Positions 51,760 to 60,016 of a DNA stretch of 64,000 nucleotides are shown here, in pieces. The notes under the pieces are model-generated. The model was given only the letters and a program-made list of their open reading frames with translations, was not told the origin of the DNA and searched no databases. This stretch comes from DASQUK01 sp963756425 (lineage in GTDB: Bacteria > Actinomycetota > Acidimicrobiia > Acidimicrobiales > VFJN01), in contig CAVWNW010000011.1 of assembly GCA_963756425.1 (NCBI GenBank), forward strand, positions 248,001-312,000. Direction: 5' to 3'. Position numbers and translations under genes: made by a program. Position 1 is the stretch's first letter; each line of letters opens with the position of its first letter.

Positions 51760-52347
51760 ATGGAGCTGCTCCTGATCCGCCACGCTCGCCCGCTGCGGGC
51801 CGAGAGCGTCGACGGTCCCGCGGACCCCGGCCTATCGCACCTCGGCCGGCGCCAGGCCGAGGCCCTGGCCGCCTGGCTGGTGCCCGAGGGGATCGAAGCC
51901 GTCTACACCAGCCCGCTGCGCCGCTCGATCGAGACGGCGGAACCTGTTGGCGAGGCGCTGGGGCTCACGGTGACGCCGGACGCCGCGCTGGCCGAGTACG
52001 ACGCCGACGCCACGGCATACATCCCGATCGAGGAGCTGCGCGCGGCCGGCGATCCCCGGTGGATGGAGGGCCCCGACGACATCGCCGGCTTCCAGTCCCG
52101 GGTCGTCGAGGGCGTGGACCGCCTGGCCGCCGCCCACCCCTCGCAACGGATAGCCCTCGTGTGCCACGGCGGGGTCATCAACGTGGTCGTGTCCGCGGTC
52201 CTGGGAATCGGGCCCCAGATGATCTTCCTGCCGGCCTACACGAGCATCTCGCGGGTCCTGGTCGCATCCACCGGCCAGCGATCGCTGGCGTCCCTGAACG
52301 AGACCGGCCATCTGCGGATGGCGGACGTCCCCCTGGTCGAGCTGTAG
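51760..52347 (+). CDS. Histidine phosphatase family protein
   Basis: 195 residues with the phosphohistidine motif LIRHARP (near 5-11), PLRRSIETAEP and the second histidine in VCHGGVINVV near 130-139. Phosphoglycerate-mutase-like phosphatase; the substrate is not evident. Confidence 0.9.
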   Translation: MELLLIRHARPLRAESVDGPADPGLSHLGRRQAEALAAWLVPEGIEAVYTSPLRRSIETAEPVGEALGLTVTPDAALAEYDADATAYIPIEELRAAGDPRWMEGPDDIAGFQSRVVEGVDRLAAAHPSQRIALVCHGGVINVVVSAVLGIGPQMIFLPAYTSISRVLVASTGQRSLASLNETGHLRMADVPLVEL

Positions 52348-52357
52348 CCACCGCCCG

Positions 52358-53575
52358 CTACGAGCGGGGGACGTCGACCCAGGGCTTGTCCTTGTCGACC
52401 CGGACGTCGCCCGGCAGGCCGAGAACCCGCTCGGCGAGGATGTTCTTCATGATCTCGGTGGTGCCGCCCTCGATCGAGTTGGCCCTCGACCTCAGGAACG
52501 ACTGCTGCGCGCTGCGCCAGAGCGCCGTGGTCTCCGGTCGGGCCATCGGGTAGCCCTCCGGAAAGAGCATCCCGTTGGCACCCTCCAGGTCGACGGCGCA
52601 GCTGGTGATGTCCTTGTGCAGCTCGGCCAAGGCCAGCTTGCCGATCGAGCCCTCGGGCCCCGGCGTACCGACGGCGCGCTGCTGGCTGGCGCGGTTGTTG
52701 GTGAGGCGCAGGACCTCCGCGCGGATCCACAGCGCCATCACCCGGTCTCGGGTGGCGGCGTCGTGCGGGCCGGTGGCGGCATAGACCTTCATGAGCTCGC
52801 CGATGAAGCCGATGCCGCGGGGCGGGGCCTGCCCGCCGATCGCGACCCGCTCGTTCATGAGCGTCGTCAGGGAGACACGCCAGCCCTCCCCCACCTCGCC
52901 GAGGCGCTCCGCATCCGGGACGTGCACGTCGCTGAAGTAGACCTCGTTGAACTCCGCCTCGCCGGTGATCTGGTAGAGCGGACGAACCTCGACCCCGGAC
53001 GCGTGCATGTCCACGACGAAGTAGGTGAGGCCCTTGTGCTTGGGGGCGTTGGGGTCGGTGCGGACCACGATCATTCCGAACCTGGCGACGTGCGCCAGTG
53101 TGGTCCACACCTTCTGGCCGTTGAGCACCCACTCGTCGCCGTCGCGGACCGCCCGGGTCGCCAGGCTGGCGACATCGGAGCCGGCGCCGGGCTCGGAGAA
53201 GAGCTGGCACCAGATCTCCTCGTTGGTGAACAGGGGCCGCAGGTAGCGACGCTTCTGGGCGTCGCTGCCATGGGTGACCACCGTGGGCGCACCCATGCCG
53301 TGCCCGATCGGGTTGCGGGACGCGGCGTGCGGCGCGCCAGCTCGCCACAGCGTCTCGTTGACCAGCTTCTGCAGCTTCGGCGACAGTCCCAGCCCGCCGT
53401 ATCCCTCGGGGAAGTGGACCCAGGCCAGGCCGAGGTCGTACTGGCGGCCGAGGAAGGTGACTGGATGGTTCTCGCGGGGCGGCAGCTCGGCAAGCAGTTG
53501 CTCGCAGAGCGCGAGCACCCGGGCCTCGTCGCCGCCCGGCGGCGCAGTGGATCGGGCGGCATCCGTGAGCGTCAT
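52358..53575 (-). CDS. Acyl-CoA dehydrogenase
   Basis: 405-residue FAD enzyme of the ACAD family, with QLFSEPGAGSDVASL (near 119-133), VLNGQKVWTT, and the C-terminal SIEGGTTEIMKNILAERVLG that packs on the flavin. The larger acyl pocket and this length are common in the actinobacterial enzymes for branched or sterol-derived acyl-CoAs. ATG 53575 is chosen because TACCGT and a perfect 16-bp palindrome lie immediately upstream, inside the longer alternative frame. Confidence 0.93.
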   Translation of the reverse strand: MTLTDAARSTAPPGGDEARVLALCEQLLAELPPRENHPVTFLGRQYDLGLAWVHFPEGYGGLGLSPKLQKLVNETLWRAGAPHAASRNPIGHGMGAPTVVTHGSDAQKRRYLRPLFTNEEIWCQLFSEPGAGSDVASLATRAVRDGDEWVLNGQKVWTTLAHVARFGMIVVRTDPNAPKHKGLTYFVVDMHASGVEVRPLYQITGEAEFNEVYFSDVHVPDAERLGEVGEGWRVSLTTLMNERVAIGGQAPPRGIGFIGELMKVYAATGPHDAATRDRVMALWIRAEVLRLTNNRASQQRAVGTPGPEGSIGKLALAELHKDITSCAVDLEGANGMLFPEGYPMARPETTALWRSAQQSFLRSRANSIEGGTTEIMKNILAERVLGLPGDVRVDKDKPWVDVPRS

Positions 53576-53582
53576 GGGTCGC

Positions 53583-53588
53583 ACGGTA
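53583..53588 (-). promoter_or_regulatory. Candidate -10, acyl-CoA dehydrogenase
   Basis: TACCGT on the minus strand, 7 nt before ATG 53575. Confidence 0.55.
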
Positions 53589-53589
53589 C

Positions 53590-53605
53590 TTGACCGGCCG
53601 GTCAA
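53590..53605. promoter_or_regulatory. TetR-type operator
   Basis: TTGACCGGCCGGTCAA, a perfect 16-bp palindrome just upstream of the -10 hexamer. The form resembles operators of TetR repressors of fatty-acid or sterol breakdown. No regulator gene is adjacent. Confidence 0.75.
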
Positions 53606-54193
53606 GGGGCGAGCCGCCGGCTTCTCCTCCGGTCCGAGGTGCGCCATGAGCCCGCCGTCGCCGGTGGTGCGCCGGTCACGCAGGTGCTGGTCACGACGCT
53701 GGCGTCACGCGCTGCGAGTCGGTCTCCTCACGAAGCGAGCGGTGCGGGCCGGTGATGCCGCCGGAGCTCGGTTCATGACCTGAAGACCCTCTTGGGGTCG
53801 CCACCGCCCAAAGTCCATGCGGTCTTCAAGTCGTCTCCAAGCCTGCTGCAACCGGAGTCGTACATCCTCGACACATGGCCCCACTCACCCCCGACGACCT
53901 TCGACGCCGGCCTGGCGCGGACGTCGAGACCAGCGCCGTTGGCCACGCGCGTCGGGCCAAGGGTGATGGGGAGCATCCGGTGAGGCACCTGGTGATCTTC
54001 CCGGCTCCGGTCCTCGGCGCCGCCCCGGTTCGCCGCGCTGGCGCGTGACATCGGACACCTGCCGGCTCCCACCCACGCTGTGCGCCGCGTACCGGCGTTC
54101 GAATGTGACGGGTTCCGGCGCTTACGGACGCTGGTTCGAGCCTCCACCGGCTCCCGCTGCGTACCGGCGTTCGAATGTGGCGGCTTCCGGCGC
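53606..54193. other. Gene-poor stretch
   Basis: No convincing gene. It holds nested hairpins (TGAAGACC 53781-53788 pairing with GGTCTTCA 53821-53828, and GACCC-TCTTG-GGGTC at 53785-53799) and the beginning of a 72-bp tandem repeat. The sequence marks the transition from compact chromosome to accessory region. Confidence 0.7.
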
Positions 54194-54213
54194 TTACGGA
54201 CGCTGGTTCGAGC
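54087..54213. repeat. 72-bp tandem direct repeat
   Basis: Two copies starting at 54087 and 54159, each about 55 bp of near identity (GCGTACCGGCGTTCGAATGT ... CTTACGGACGCTGGTTCGAG) with three differences. The second lies at the truncated end of the beta-lactamase remnant. Confidence 0.8.
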
Positions 54214-54613
54214 TCGGGGCGACGTCAGCTCTGGCCCCAGGCCTGGTAGGGCCTCTCGCCGATCTCTCCGAACGCGGCCGGTGCGCTGTCGTCGGGTCTG
54301 CTGGCGAAGTCGGTCTGCTCCGTGGCCATGGCTCGAGTGTCGGCTCCAGCCCATCGGCCGGATAGCGCAGCATGCCCGTGCCGGGATAGCGGGAGCTGCC
54401 GTCGAGTGGGATGCGTACCGTCGGGTCGATCGCTGCCGAGCGCACCAGGCGCGCGCAGTGGACGAGGACGAACGTCTTCGCCGCGCTCTCGGCCGGCAGG
54501 ATGCGGTCTGCGTTGATCGCGACCGTCTCGCCGGTGCCGAGGTTGCGTGCGTAGATGCCAACGATTCCGGGCCGACCGGAGATCGCATCCTCGATGGCGT
54601 CAGCGAGCGGCAC
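54194..54613 (-). pseudogene. Truncated class A beta-lactamase-like gene
   Basis: The N-terminal third is clear: VGIYARNLGTGETVAINAD, then the SxxK motif AESAAKTF near 41-48, and YPGTGMLRYPADGLEPTLEP. The next conserved part (SDN, then KTG) is missing; after residue 92 the frame reads low-complexity sequence into the 72-bp repeats. A C-terminal deletion is the likely cause, and no activity is expected. Confidence 0.75.
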
Positions 54614-54632
54614 GCACGCCTCCCTCTGTCAA

Positions 54633-55165
54633 TGGCGCCGGTGGATTACGACATGAGCTGGGTCGTTCCCCATGCGGTGTCCGACGCTGCCCGCGACCAC
54701 ATGGTCAGGTTCACCCTGCCGGCGACGACAGTGCTGCTGGGACGAAAGAACTACGAGGGCTTCGGTGGCTAGTGGCCGGGAGTCGCCGACCAGGATGAGG
54801 CTGATCCTCGCGATCGCGCGGTGTCCCGATGGATGAACGAGGTCGAGAAGATCGTGTTCTCCTCGACCCTGACGGACGCGACGTGGGCGCACAGCACGAT
54901 CGCCGACCGCTCACCGGTGGATGTGGTGGCCGAGCTCAGGTCGCGGCCGGGAGGCGACATCATCGCCATGTCCAGCAGCAGCATCATTCGCCAGCTGCTC
55001 GAAGCGGATCTCGTCGACCGCCTGCAGGTCATGCTCTGCCCCGAGGTCTCCGGCAGCGGCGACCGCCTGTTCGACGAGGCCGAGCCCCGATCGGCCTGGT
55101 CGCTCGTCAACAGCGAGGCCGCCGACACGGGCGCGCTCTGCCTCACCGACGAGCGGGCGCGCTGA
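54633..55165 (+). pseudogene. RibD C-terminal/DHFR-family gene with in-frame stop
   Basis: Continuous reading frame of a DHFR-like reductase: TTVLLGRKNYEGFGG, then a TAG at 54770-54772, and on in the same frame WPGVADQDEADPRD, VEKIVFSSTL and a C-terminal DLVDRLQVMLCPEVSGSGDRLF. Homologues have a tyrosine codon (TAC) where the stop stands. The N-terminal beta strand (SLDGxV) is also missing. Degenerate copy; divergent from the beta-lactamase remnant. Confidence 0.75.
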
Positions 55166-55243
55166 GCCCGGGCGACCACCACCTGGTCCCTGAGTTCCGA
55201 GTGGCCGAGATCAGGCAAACGGACGCGTCATGCCTGGATGGCA

Positions 55244-55480
55244 TCAAAGGTCGCCAACCACCTCACCGCCCGACCTGCTCCCCATGGCAACCCACACGGT
55301 CTGGTTGATCGAGTACGAGATGAACCGGACCGACCCGTCCCCCATCGACACGTTCACCCCACCCGAGTGCCAACTCGGACTCGTCTCGGCGTGTGCGGCA
55401 GGAGCGAGCGCGAGCGTGGCCGCTACTGCGAAACCAGCGATGCTCGCGCCGCCCAGGATCCTTGTACCCATCCTCTTCAT
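55244..55480 (-). CDS. Small secreted H-X9-DG protein
   Basis: 78 residues: signal peptide MKRMGTRILGGASIAGFAVA followed by ATLALAPAAHA (cleavage after AHA, about 31), then a mature part of about 47 residues that consists of HSGGVNVSMGDGSVRFIS, SINQTVWVAM and SGGEVVGDL. His, nine residues, then Asp-Gly is the C-terminal signature (TIGR04294 type) of DUF1559 prepilin-like proteins of planctomycetes, there at the end of about 300 residues. Here it stands alone behind a Sec signal. ATG 55480 has an AGGAGAGG site upstream. Confidence 0.75.
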   Translation of the reverse strand: MKRMGTRILGGASIAGFAVAATLALAPAAHAETSPSWHSGGVNVSMGDGSVRFISYSINQTVWVAMGSRSGGEVVGDL

Positions 55481-55618
55481 CTGACCTCTCCTCCTCTGGG
55501 TTCCGGACACCTCCTCTTCGAAACCTGCCGCCGGCATGGATGACGGGCGGTCCACGTCGATCAGGCAGCTCGGTGCGGCCTGCTCATCCGGGCCATTGAT
55601 AAGCATCGAACTACCGAC

Positions 55619-56047
55619 ATGAAGACACGACACGTGCTCGCCCGCATCGCGGCTGTCGTGACGGCGGCCGCGGCGATTGGGATGTTCCTAGGACCGGCCC
55701 GCGCCGATGCGGCGGACCACGCGCCGGAAGGCTCGGCCAAGCGGGACTCGACGTCGTCCGTGGCTCAGGAGCCCGGCGGCCGGGTCGACGGCTGGGCCAA
55801 CCCGGACATCGATATCGGAGCCTTTGACTGGTCCATGGCCGAGGAACTCGGATCCCGGCTCGACGGCTGGGACACCCCGAACATGGATCTCAACCCGTCC
55901 GACTTGTGGGAGGCGATGGCCTTCGGGATCGGCAGCATTCTGGACGGCTGGGGCAACCGGGATCTGGATATCGGCGCGTTCAGCTCCGCCGCCTCCCCCG
56001 GGCAGCCCTCGTGGCTCGTGCCGATCCTGCCCTATATCGAGCAGTAG
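55619..56047 (+). CDS. Secreted repeat protein ending in LPYIEQ
   Basis: 142 residues with a signal peptide (cleavage near 32 after ARADA). The mature part has three imperfect repeats of the form G-x-DGW-x-N/T-P-D/N-x-D-I/L-x-AF (RVDGWANPDIDIGAF, RLDGWDTPNMDL, ILDGWGNRDLDIGAF) and ends PSWLVPILPYIEQ. W-x-x-x-LLPYxEQ is the other invariant piece of DUF1559 proteins, the family whose C-terminal signature occurs alone in the divergent gene. Function unknown. Confidence 0.72.
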   Translation: MKTRHVLARIAAVVTAAAAIGMFLGPARADAADHAPEGSAKRDSTSSVAQEPGGRVDGWANPDIDIGAFDWSMAEELGSRLDGWDTPNMDLNPSDLWEAMAFGIGSILDGWGNRDLDIGAFSSAASPGQPSWLVPILPYIEQ

Positions 56048-56174
56048 GACTGAGCTGGCCAACACTCCCGCCTTGGCGAAACCTTCTCGGACGACGACCC
56101 GCCCGCCTTTCATCCCGGGTCTCGCCGAGCTTCGAGCGGGACAGTGTCGTGTCCTGGCTACCGACCTAGCGCGC

Positions 56175-56217
56175 GAAAGGGCCACTGCCTGCATCTTCCC
56201 AGGTCAGCGGCCCTTTC
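56175..56217 (-). terminator. Hairpin downstream of the tRNA remnant
   Basis: GAAAGGGCC (56175-56183) pairs with GGCCCTTTC (56209-56217) around an inner CCTG/CAGG stem. On the minus strand it follows the tRNA 3' end as tRNA terminators do. Confidence 0.6.
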
Positions 56218-56222
56218 TCAGC

Positions 56223-56250
56223 TGGTCGAGCTGGCGGGACTTGAACCCGC
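56223..56250 (-). other. tRNA 3'-end remnant (attachment-site type), copy 1
   Basis: Reverse complement of a tRNA T-arm and acceptor strand with CCA (GCGGGTTCAAGTCCCGC stem-loop). The 5' half of a tRNA does not follow. 27 of 28 bases match 61524-61551. Confidence 0.65.
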
Positions 56251-56340
56251 CGACCGGTCGCTACACGCCAGCAGCGGCGACCAAGCCGGCCCTGGAGGAG
56301 CCAGCGTGGTTACCGGTCCAGGCGGCGACCAGTGGCTCGC

Positions 56341-56565
56341 CTACCACGCCTGGACGAGCTTGAAGGAACCGTCGCGGTGGCGGCTGACCACGAACGCGTT
56401 GACATCGCCCTTACGTGCCTGCTGGCGAAGGTCGTGACCAAGCGACGCCACCATGCGTTCCGCTGCATGACTGTTCTCAAAGGCGGCCATGACGACGGAC
56501 GCGGACTCTGGCGGTGCGCTCGCCCCTGCATCGGCAAGCTCGGTAGGCGTCTCAGATTCGTCCAT
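56341..56565 (-). CDS. Small acidic-N-terminus protein
   Basis: 74 residues: an acidic, alanine-rich start, then VVMAAFENSHAAERMVASLG and VNAFVVSRHRDGSFKLVQAW. The second half looks like one beta-alpha-beta unit, a little like the start of general-stress (DUF1269/17M-type) proteins, but the match is weak. ATG 56565. Confidence 0.5.
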   Translation of the reverse strand: MDESETPTELADAGASAPPESASVVMAAFENSHAAERMVASLGHDLRQQARKGDVNAFVVSRHRDGSFKLVQAW

Positions 56566-56579
56566 GAGTTGGCCTTCAC

Positions 56580-58053
56580 AGTGCGGGACCCCTAAAGCGT
56601 GACACGCCAAACCGATCGATCTATCGCGCCAGATAGCCCTGATGGTTGGCTGAGCGCACGGAGCTGCGGGTGGTCGTAGCTTCCGAGAGCTCGGCGGGCG
56701 GTCTCCAGAATGCCTTGCCCACCGTTGTTGGTTGGCTTCAGAGCGAACTGGCCGCCGGCCGGGTTCTCGCTGCGGCGTGGCTCGAAACAGGCGCGAGCAA
56801 TCGACCCTCATCAGGAGTGCCCGCCGTGGCATCACCACTGGCACAGCCACGAGGAGGGCACGTGTTCATCATCGGGATCGACCCCCACAAGGGGTCCCAC
56901 ACCGCAGCGGTGCTCGACCGCACCGAGAGCGTCATCGGGGAGCTGCGAGTCAGCGCGGATCGACGCCAGCGTGACCGGCTGCTCCGCTTCGCCGCCGACT
57001 TCACGCCCCGCACCTGGGCCATCGAGTCGGCCTCCGGGCTGGGTGCGTTGCTGGCACAGCAGCTGGTCGCCGCCGGCGAGTCGGTGCTGGATGTGCCACC
57101 GACGCTGTCGGCGCGGTGCGGCTGCTCGACGCCGGCTGCACCGACAAGACCGACCCCCACGACGCCCGGGCCGCCGCGATCGTGGCGCTACGTCACACCC
57201 GACTGCGCCAGGCCACCCCGGTGGATCACCCCGCGGTGCTGCGCCTGCTGGCCGACCGGCACCACGACCTCACCGGGCTGCGCACCCAGGCGATCTGCCG
57301 ACTTCACGCCCTGCTCTGTGGCCTGACCCCAGGCGGCGCCGGCCACCTGCTCTCAGCCCAACAGGCCGGGCGGATCCTGCGCGGCGTCGGGCCGACGGGG
57401 CCGGTCGAGCTCGAACCCAAACAGGTCGCGCTCGAGCTGGCAGGCGATGTCCGCCGGTTCGACAACCAGCTGATCGCCACCAGCGAACGCATCACCGAAG
57501 CCGTCCTCGCCTCGGCCACCACGCTCACCGATATCCACGGCATCGGCCCGCTCGGCGCCGCCATCATCCTGGGCCACACCGGCCACATCGCCCGGTTCCC
57601 CACCAGCGGCCACTACACCCGCTACACCGGCACCGCCCCCATCGCCGCATCGAGCGGGCCCAAACAACGGCACCGGCTCAACCCCCGCGGCAACCGCCAG
57701 CTCAACCGGGCGCTGCACGTCGCCGCCGTGACCCAGGTACCCAACGACACCCCCGGACGTGCCTACTACCGGCGAAAGCCCGACCAGGGCAAGACCCCCA
57801 AAGAAGCCCTACGAGCCCTCAAACGCCAGATCGCCACCACCGTCTACCGGCAACTCGTCGCCGACGTTCACCGCTGAAACAACGGTGGGCCCGGGAAGGC
57901 AACAGGGACGACTCGTAATCCAGCGTGACCGGCCTTGCACCCTGAGCCGGCTCTTCGGACAAGCCACTCCCAGACCCGACAACCAAACCTACGCCCGCCA
58001 CCAGCGGGCTGCTTCGACGCGCTCTCGAATCCCCTCTTGACACAAACAGGCTT
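56580..58053 (+). mobile_element. IS110-family insertion sequence (bounds approximate)
   Basis: Contains the DEDD transposase at 56862-57877. Upstream, about 290 bp without a gene could include the bridge RNA of the IS110 group. The right end is placed at CCCCTCTTGACACAAACAGG (58031-58050), typical for ends of this family; the left end is a guess since these elements lack terminal inverted repeats. Confidence 0.6.
56862..57877 (+). CDS. IS110-family DEDD transposase (one-base frameshift)
   Basis: RuvC-like N-terminus FIIGIDPHKGSHTAAVLD, AIESASGLGALLAQQL, and the later DKTDPHDARAAA supply the acidic residues; the C-terminal transposase_20 part has IHGIGPLGAAIILGHTG and the serine region YTGTAPIAASSG. 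The frame breaks near 57110-57116 (CGGTGCGG; one G seems missing): VPPTLSAR in the first frame continues as RLLDAGCTDKTDPHDAR in the next. Corrected length 338 residues. Start GTG 56862 with GAGGAGGG. Confidence 0.85.
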
Positions 58054-58254
58054 CGATCTGGAGCTAGTCCGCCGCGTCGACGGTCATGCCGTCCTGAGCT
58101 CCCAGTAGTTGGTGCGGAGGGGTGCCCGGCTCGGGATCCACTGGATGGCGTCGCCGCGGTCACGGCAAGGCGTCTCGCCACCAACGTGGCGGTCGGCGAC
58201 CCGGTCGGCCTCGTCCTCGCTCAGATAGCTGGCCAGGTGGGCGCACTCGTGACG
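57878..58254. other. Gap after the IS110 transposase
   Basis: Holds the right end of the insertion sequence (to about 58053) and then about 200 bp in which I see no gene. Confidence 0.6.
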
Positions 58255-58632
58255 ATGGGGCGGGGTAAGGCGGAACGCCCGGCAGAACGTGGCGGGCGGC
58301 GAGCCGAAACCAAAGCCGTCGAGGCGTACCTAGCAGCCCTGCGGACGCCGAAGGTGCCGGCACGGAGCCGAGCAAATCTTGAGCGGCGGCGAGCGCAGAT
58401 CGAACAGTGGCTGAGCGAAGAGTCGTCACCGATTCGTGAGGTCGAACTGATTCAGCAGCGTCTCGATATCGACGCGCAGCTCGCCCGGCTCGACCAGGCC
58501 GCACGGCTCCCCGAGCTCAAGGAGGCGTTCGTGAAGGTGGCCGCCTCGTGGGCGAAGGGCAGCGGCATCAGTGCGGCGGCGCTGCGCGAGGTCGGTGTGC
58601 CGGCGCAAGGGCTCGCCAAGGCTGGCCCATGA
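58255..58632 (+). CDS. Helical mobile-element-type hypothetical protein
   Basis: 125 residues, predicted helical: long charged helices (EAYLAALRTPKVPAR, RRRAQIEQWLSEESSPIRE) and a C-terminal segment GISAAALREVGVPAQGLAKA resembling a helix-turn-helix. I recall similar proteins next to integrases in actinomycetes; a DNA-binding role is plausible but unproven. ATG 58255; a GTG at 58249 is possible. Confidence 0.65.
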   Translation: MGRGKAERPAERGGRRAETKAVEAYLAALRTPKVPARSRANLERRRAQIEQWLSEESSPIREVELIQQRLDIDAQLARLDQAARLPELKEAFVKVAASWAKGSGISAAALREVGVPAQGLAKAGP

Positions 58633-58638
58633 GGTGAG

Positions 58639-59172
58639 TCATGGGCCGTGTGTCCTGTCCGCCGCGTTCGTGTCCTGGGCCGGCTGGGCCGTTGTGCTCG
58701 CCTTCAGGGTCGACTCGATGTCGCTGATTCGGTCCTCTAGCTCGGCTCTTCTTCGGTCGCTCCATACCCCCGCACCCGCGGTAACAAGAGCCGCGAACAC
58801 GACGCCCAGGAACGGCAGGAACGGAACCCACCAGGCGTCCTCCGCCGGAGCGGTGACAGGCAGGATCTCGCCGTCGATCTTCACAAACTCAGGCGCGTCG
58901 TCGCCGGCGATGTCGTAGACGGCCACCCCGGGCGGAAGCGCGGTCGGAGCGTCTGGGCTTCGGTCATCGTCGGACTGGGAGGCCACGATGCCTGCGATGA
59001 AGGTAGCCACGAGGAGAACCCCGCCGAGGATTGCGAGGGCCCACTGCCGACGTCGCCGCCATTTCATCGTCTGCCGGACGGCTTCCCTCAGGGCCTCCAC
59101 TCGTTGGAGGAGCTCCTCGTCGGGGTCCTCCAACAACCGCTTTTCCGACGGCGGTTCGTCCGACGCACCCAC
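58639..59172 (-). CDS. Two-helix membrane protein
   Basis: 177 residues: cytoplasmic acidic coiled coil (about 10-37), first membrane helix (about 44-65), an outer loop of about 55 residues with D and P, second helix (about 117-137), and a cytoplasmic coiled coil with ELEDRISDIESTLK. The family is not recognised. Confidence 0.7.
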   Translation of the reverse strand: MGASDEPPSEKRLLEDPDEELLQRVEALREAVRQTMKWRRRRQWALAILGGVLLVATFIAGIVASQSDDDRSPDAPTALPPGVAVYDIAGDDAPEFVKIDGEILPVTAPAEDAWWVPFLPFLGVVFAALVTAGAGVWSDRRRAELEDRISDIESTLKASTTAQPAQDTNAADRTHGP

Positions 59173-59309
59173 GGGGCCGGCAGGTTAGCTGGGAGCTCGA
59201 GACCTCGTATTCCCATGCTGCGCTGCGCGAAGGTGGGCGTGCCGGCCAGCATGCTCAGGCGGGCTCGCCTCCTCTGAGCCATCACCCGGCACGCAGTCGG
59301 GCCGGCCCG

Positions 59310-59888
59310 TCAAGCTACTTTCATGGGGAAGTGGAAGCGATCCATATAAAGCGCCGCCCCCCAGAACTGATTAAAGAACAAGAAGGAGTTCATCATGTAG
59401 TTGGCGGGTTGGATGTCTTTCGGGACTTTGACTGACACATTTATCGAGTATAAGATATTTGGTTGCAGGTTAATGCCGGGGTAATCCGGCACGATCAGGG
59501 TCGGAAACCGCAGATCTCTCACTGCCAAGGCTTGCCCAACATCGGTCGGCAAGACTGCCGGCCCTACACACACGCAGACGTACGACCAAATGTAGGCATT
59601 ATCCACATCGGGGTTGAAAAGCCCCAGGCTGAAGTTGTACGTCCCAGGGCTTGGTGTACCGGCGGGGTTGAACATGGCGGTGCCGATATACGCTGTATTC
59701 CTACCTCGCATCTTCTCCAGGATCTCTGCGGCATCGCGGACCACGAGAACCCAGCCTTTCTCGCGAGCTTCCCGGCGAGCCCGCTCGATCTCCTCGAGCA
59801 CCAACCGAGCGTGCGTCGCCTCATGCTCCGACAGCTCCGAGACGCGCTCCTCCAGCCAGCCAAGTCCCTCGACCCCAATCTCGGACAC
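59310..59888 (-). CDS. Orphan beta-rich protein in low-GC sequence
   Basis: 192 residues encoded by DNA clearly lower in GC than the rest. An N-terminal amphipathic coiled coil (residues 5-50, HEATHARLVLEEIERARREA) precedes a beta-rich domain with aromatic strands: YNFSLGLFNPDVDNAYIWSY, CVCVGPA, LYSINVSVKVPKDIQPANY and a final FFNQFWGAALYMDRFHF. The domain looks like an immunoglobulin-like or jelly-roll fold. No signal peptide. No family recognised; base composition suggests recent transfer. Start GTG 59888. Confidence 0.65.
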   Translation of the reverse strand: MSEIGVEGLGWLEERVSELSEHEATHARLVLEEIERARREAREKGWVLVVRDAAEILEKMRGRNTAYIGTAMFNPAGTPSPGTYNFSLGLFNPDVDNAYIWSYVCVCVGPAVLPTDVGQALAVRDLRFPTLIVPDYPGINLQPNILYSINVSVKVPKDIQPANYMMNSFLFFNQFWGAALYMDRFHFPMKVA

Positions 59889-60016
59889 GTTGCCTTCTCC
59901 CCCGTTCGCCCGTCCCACCGGATCGGGAAAGGCGACTCTCACAGCTCGCCCTCGCCCGTTCCGGACTGCACGACACTAAGCCACGCGCACTGTCCGTCGC
60001 CGCGCGTCCACCCCCT

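Noticed and set aside
54770..54772. Amber codon read as a programmed stop readthrough
   Set aside because: The gene also lacks its N-terminus, so decay explains the stop more simply.
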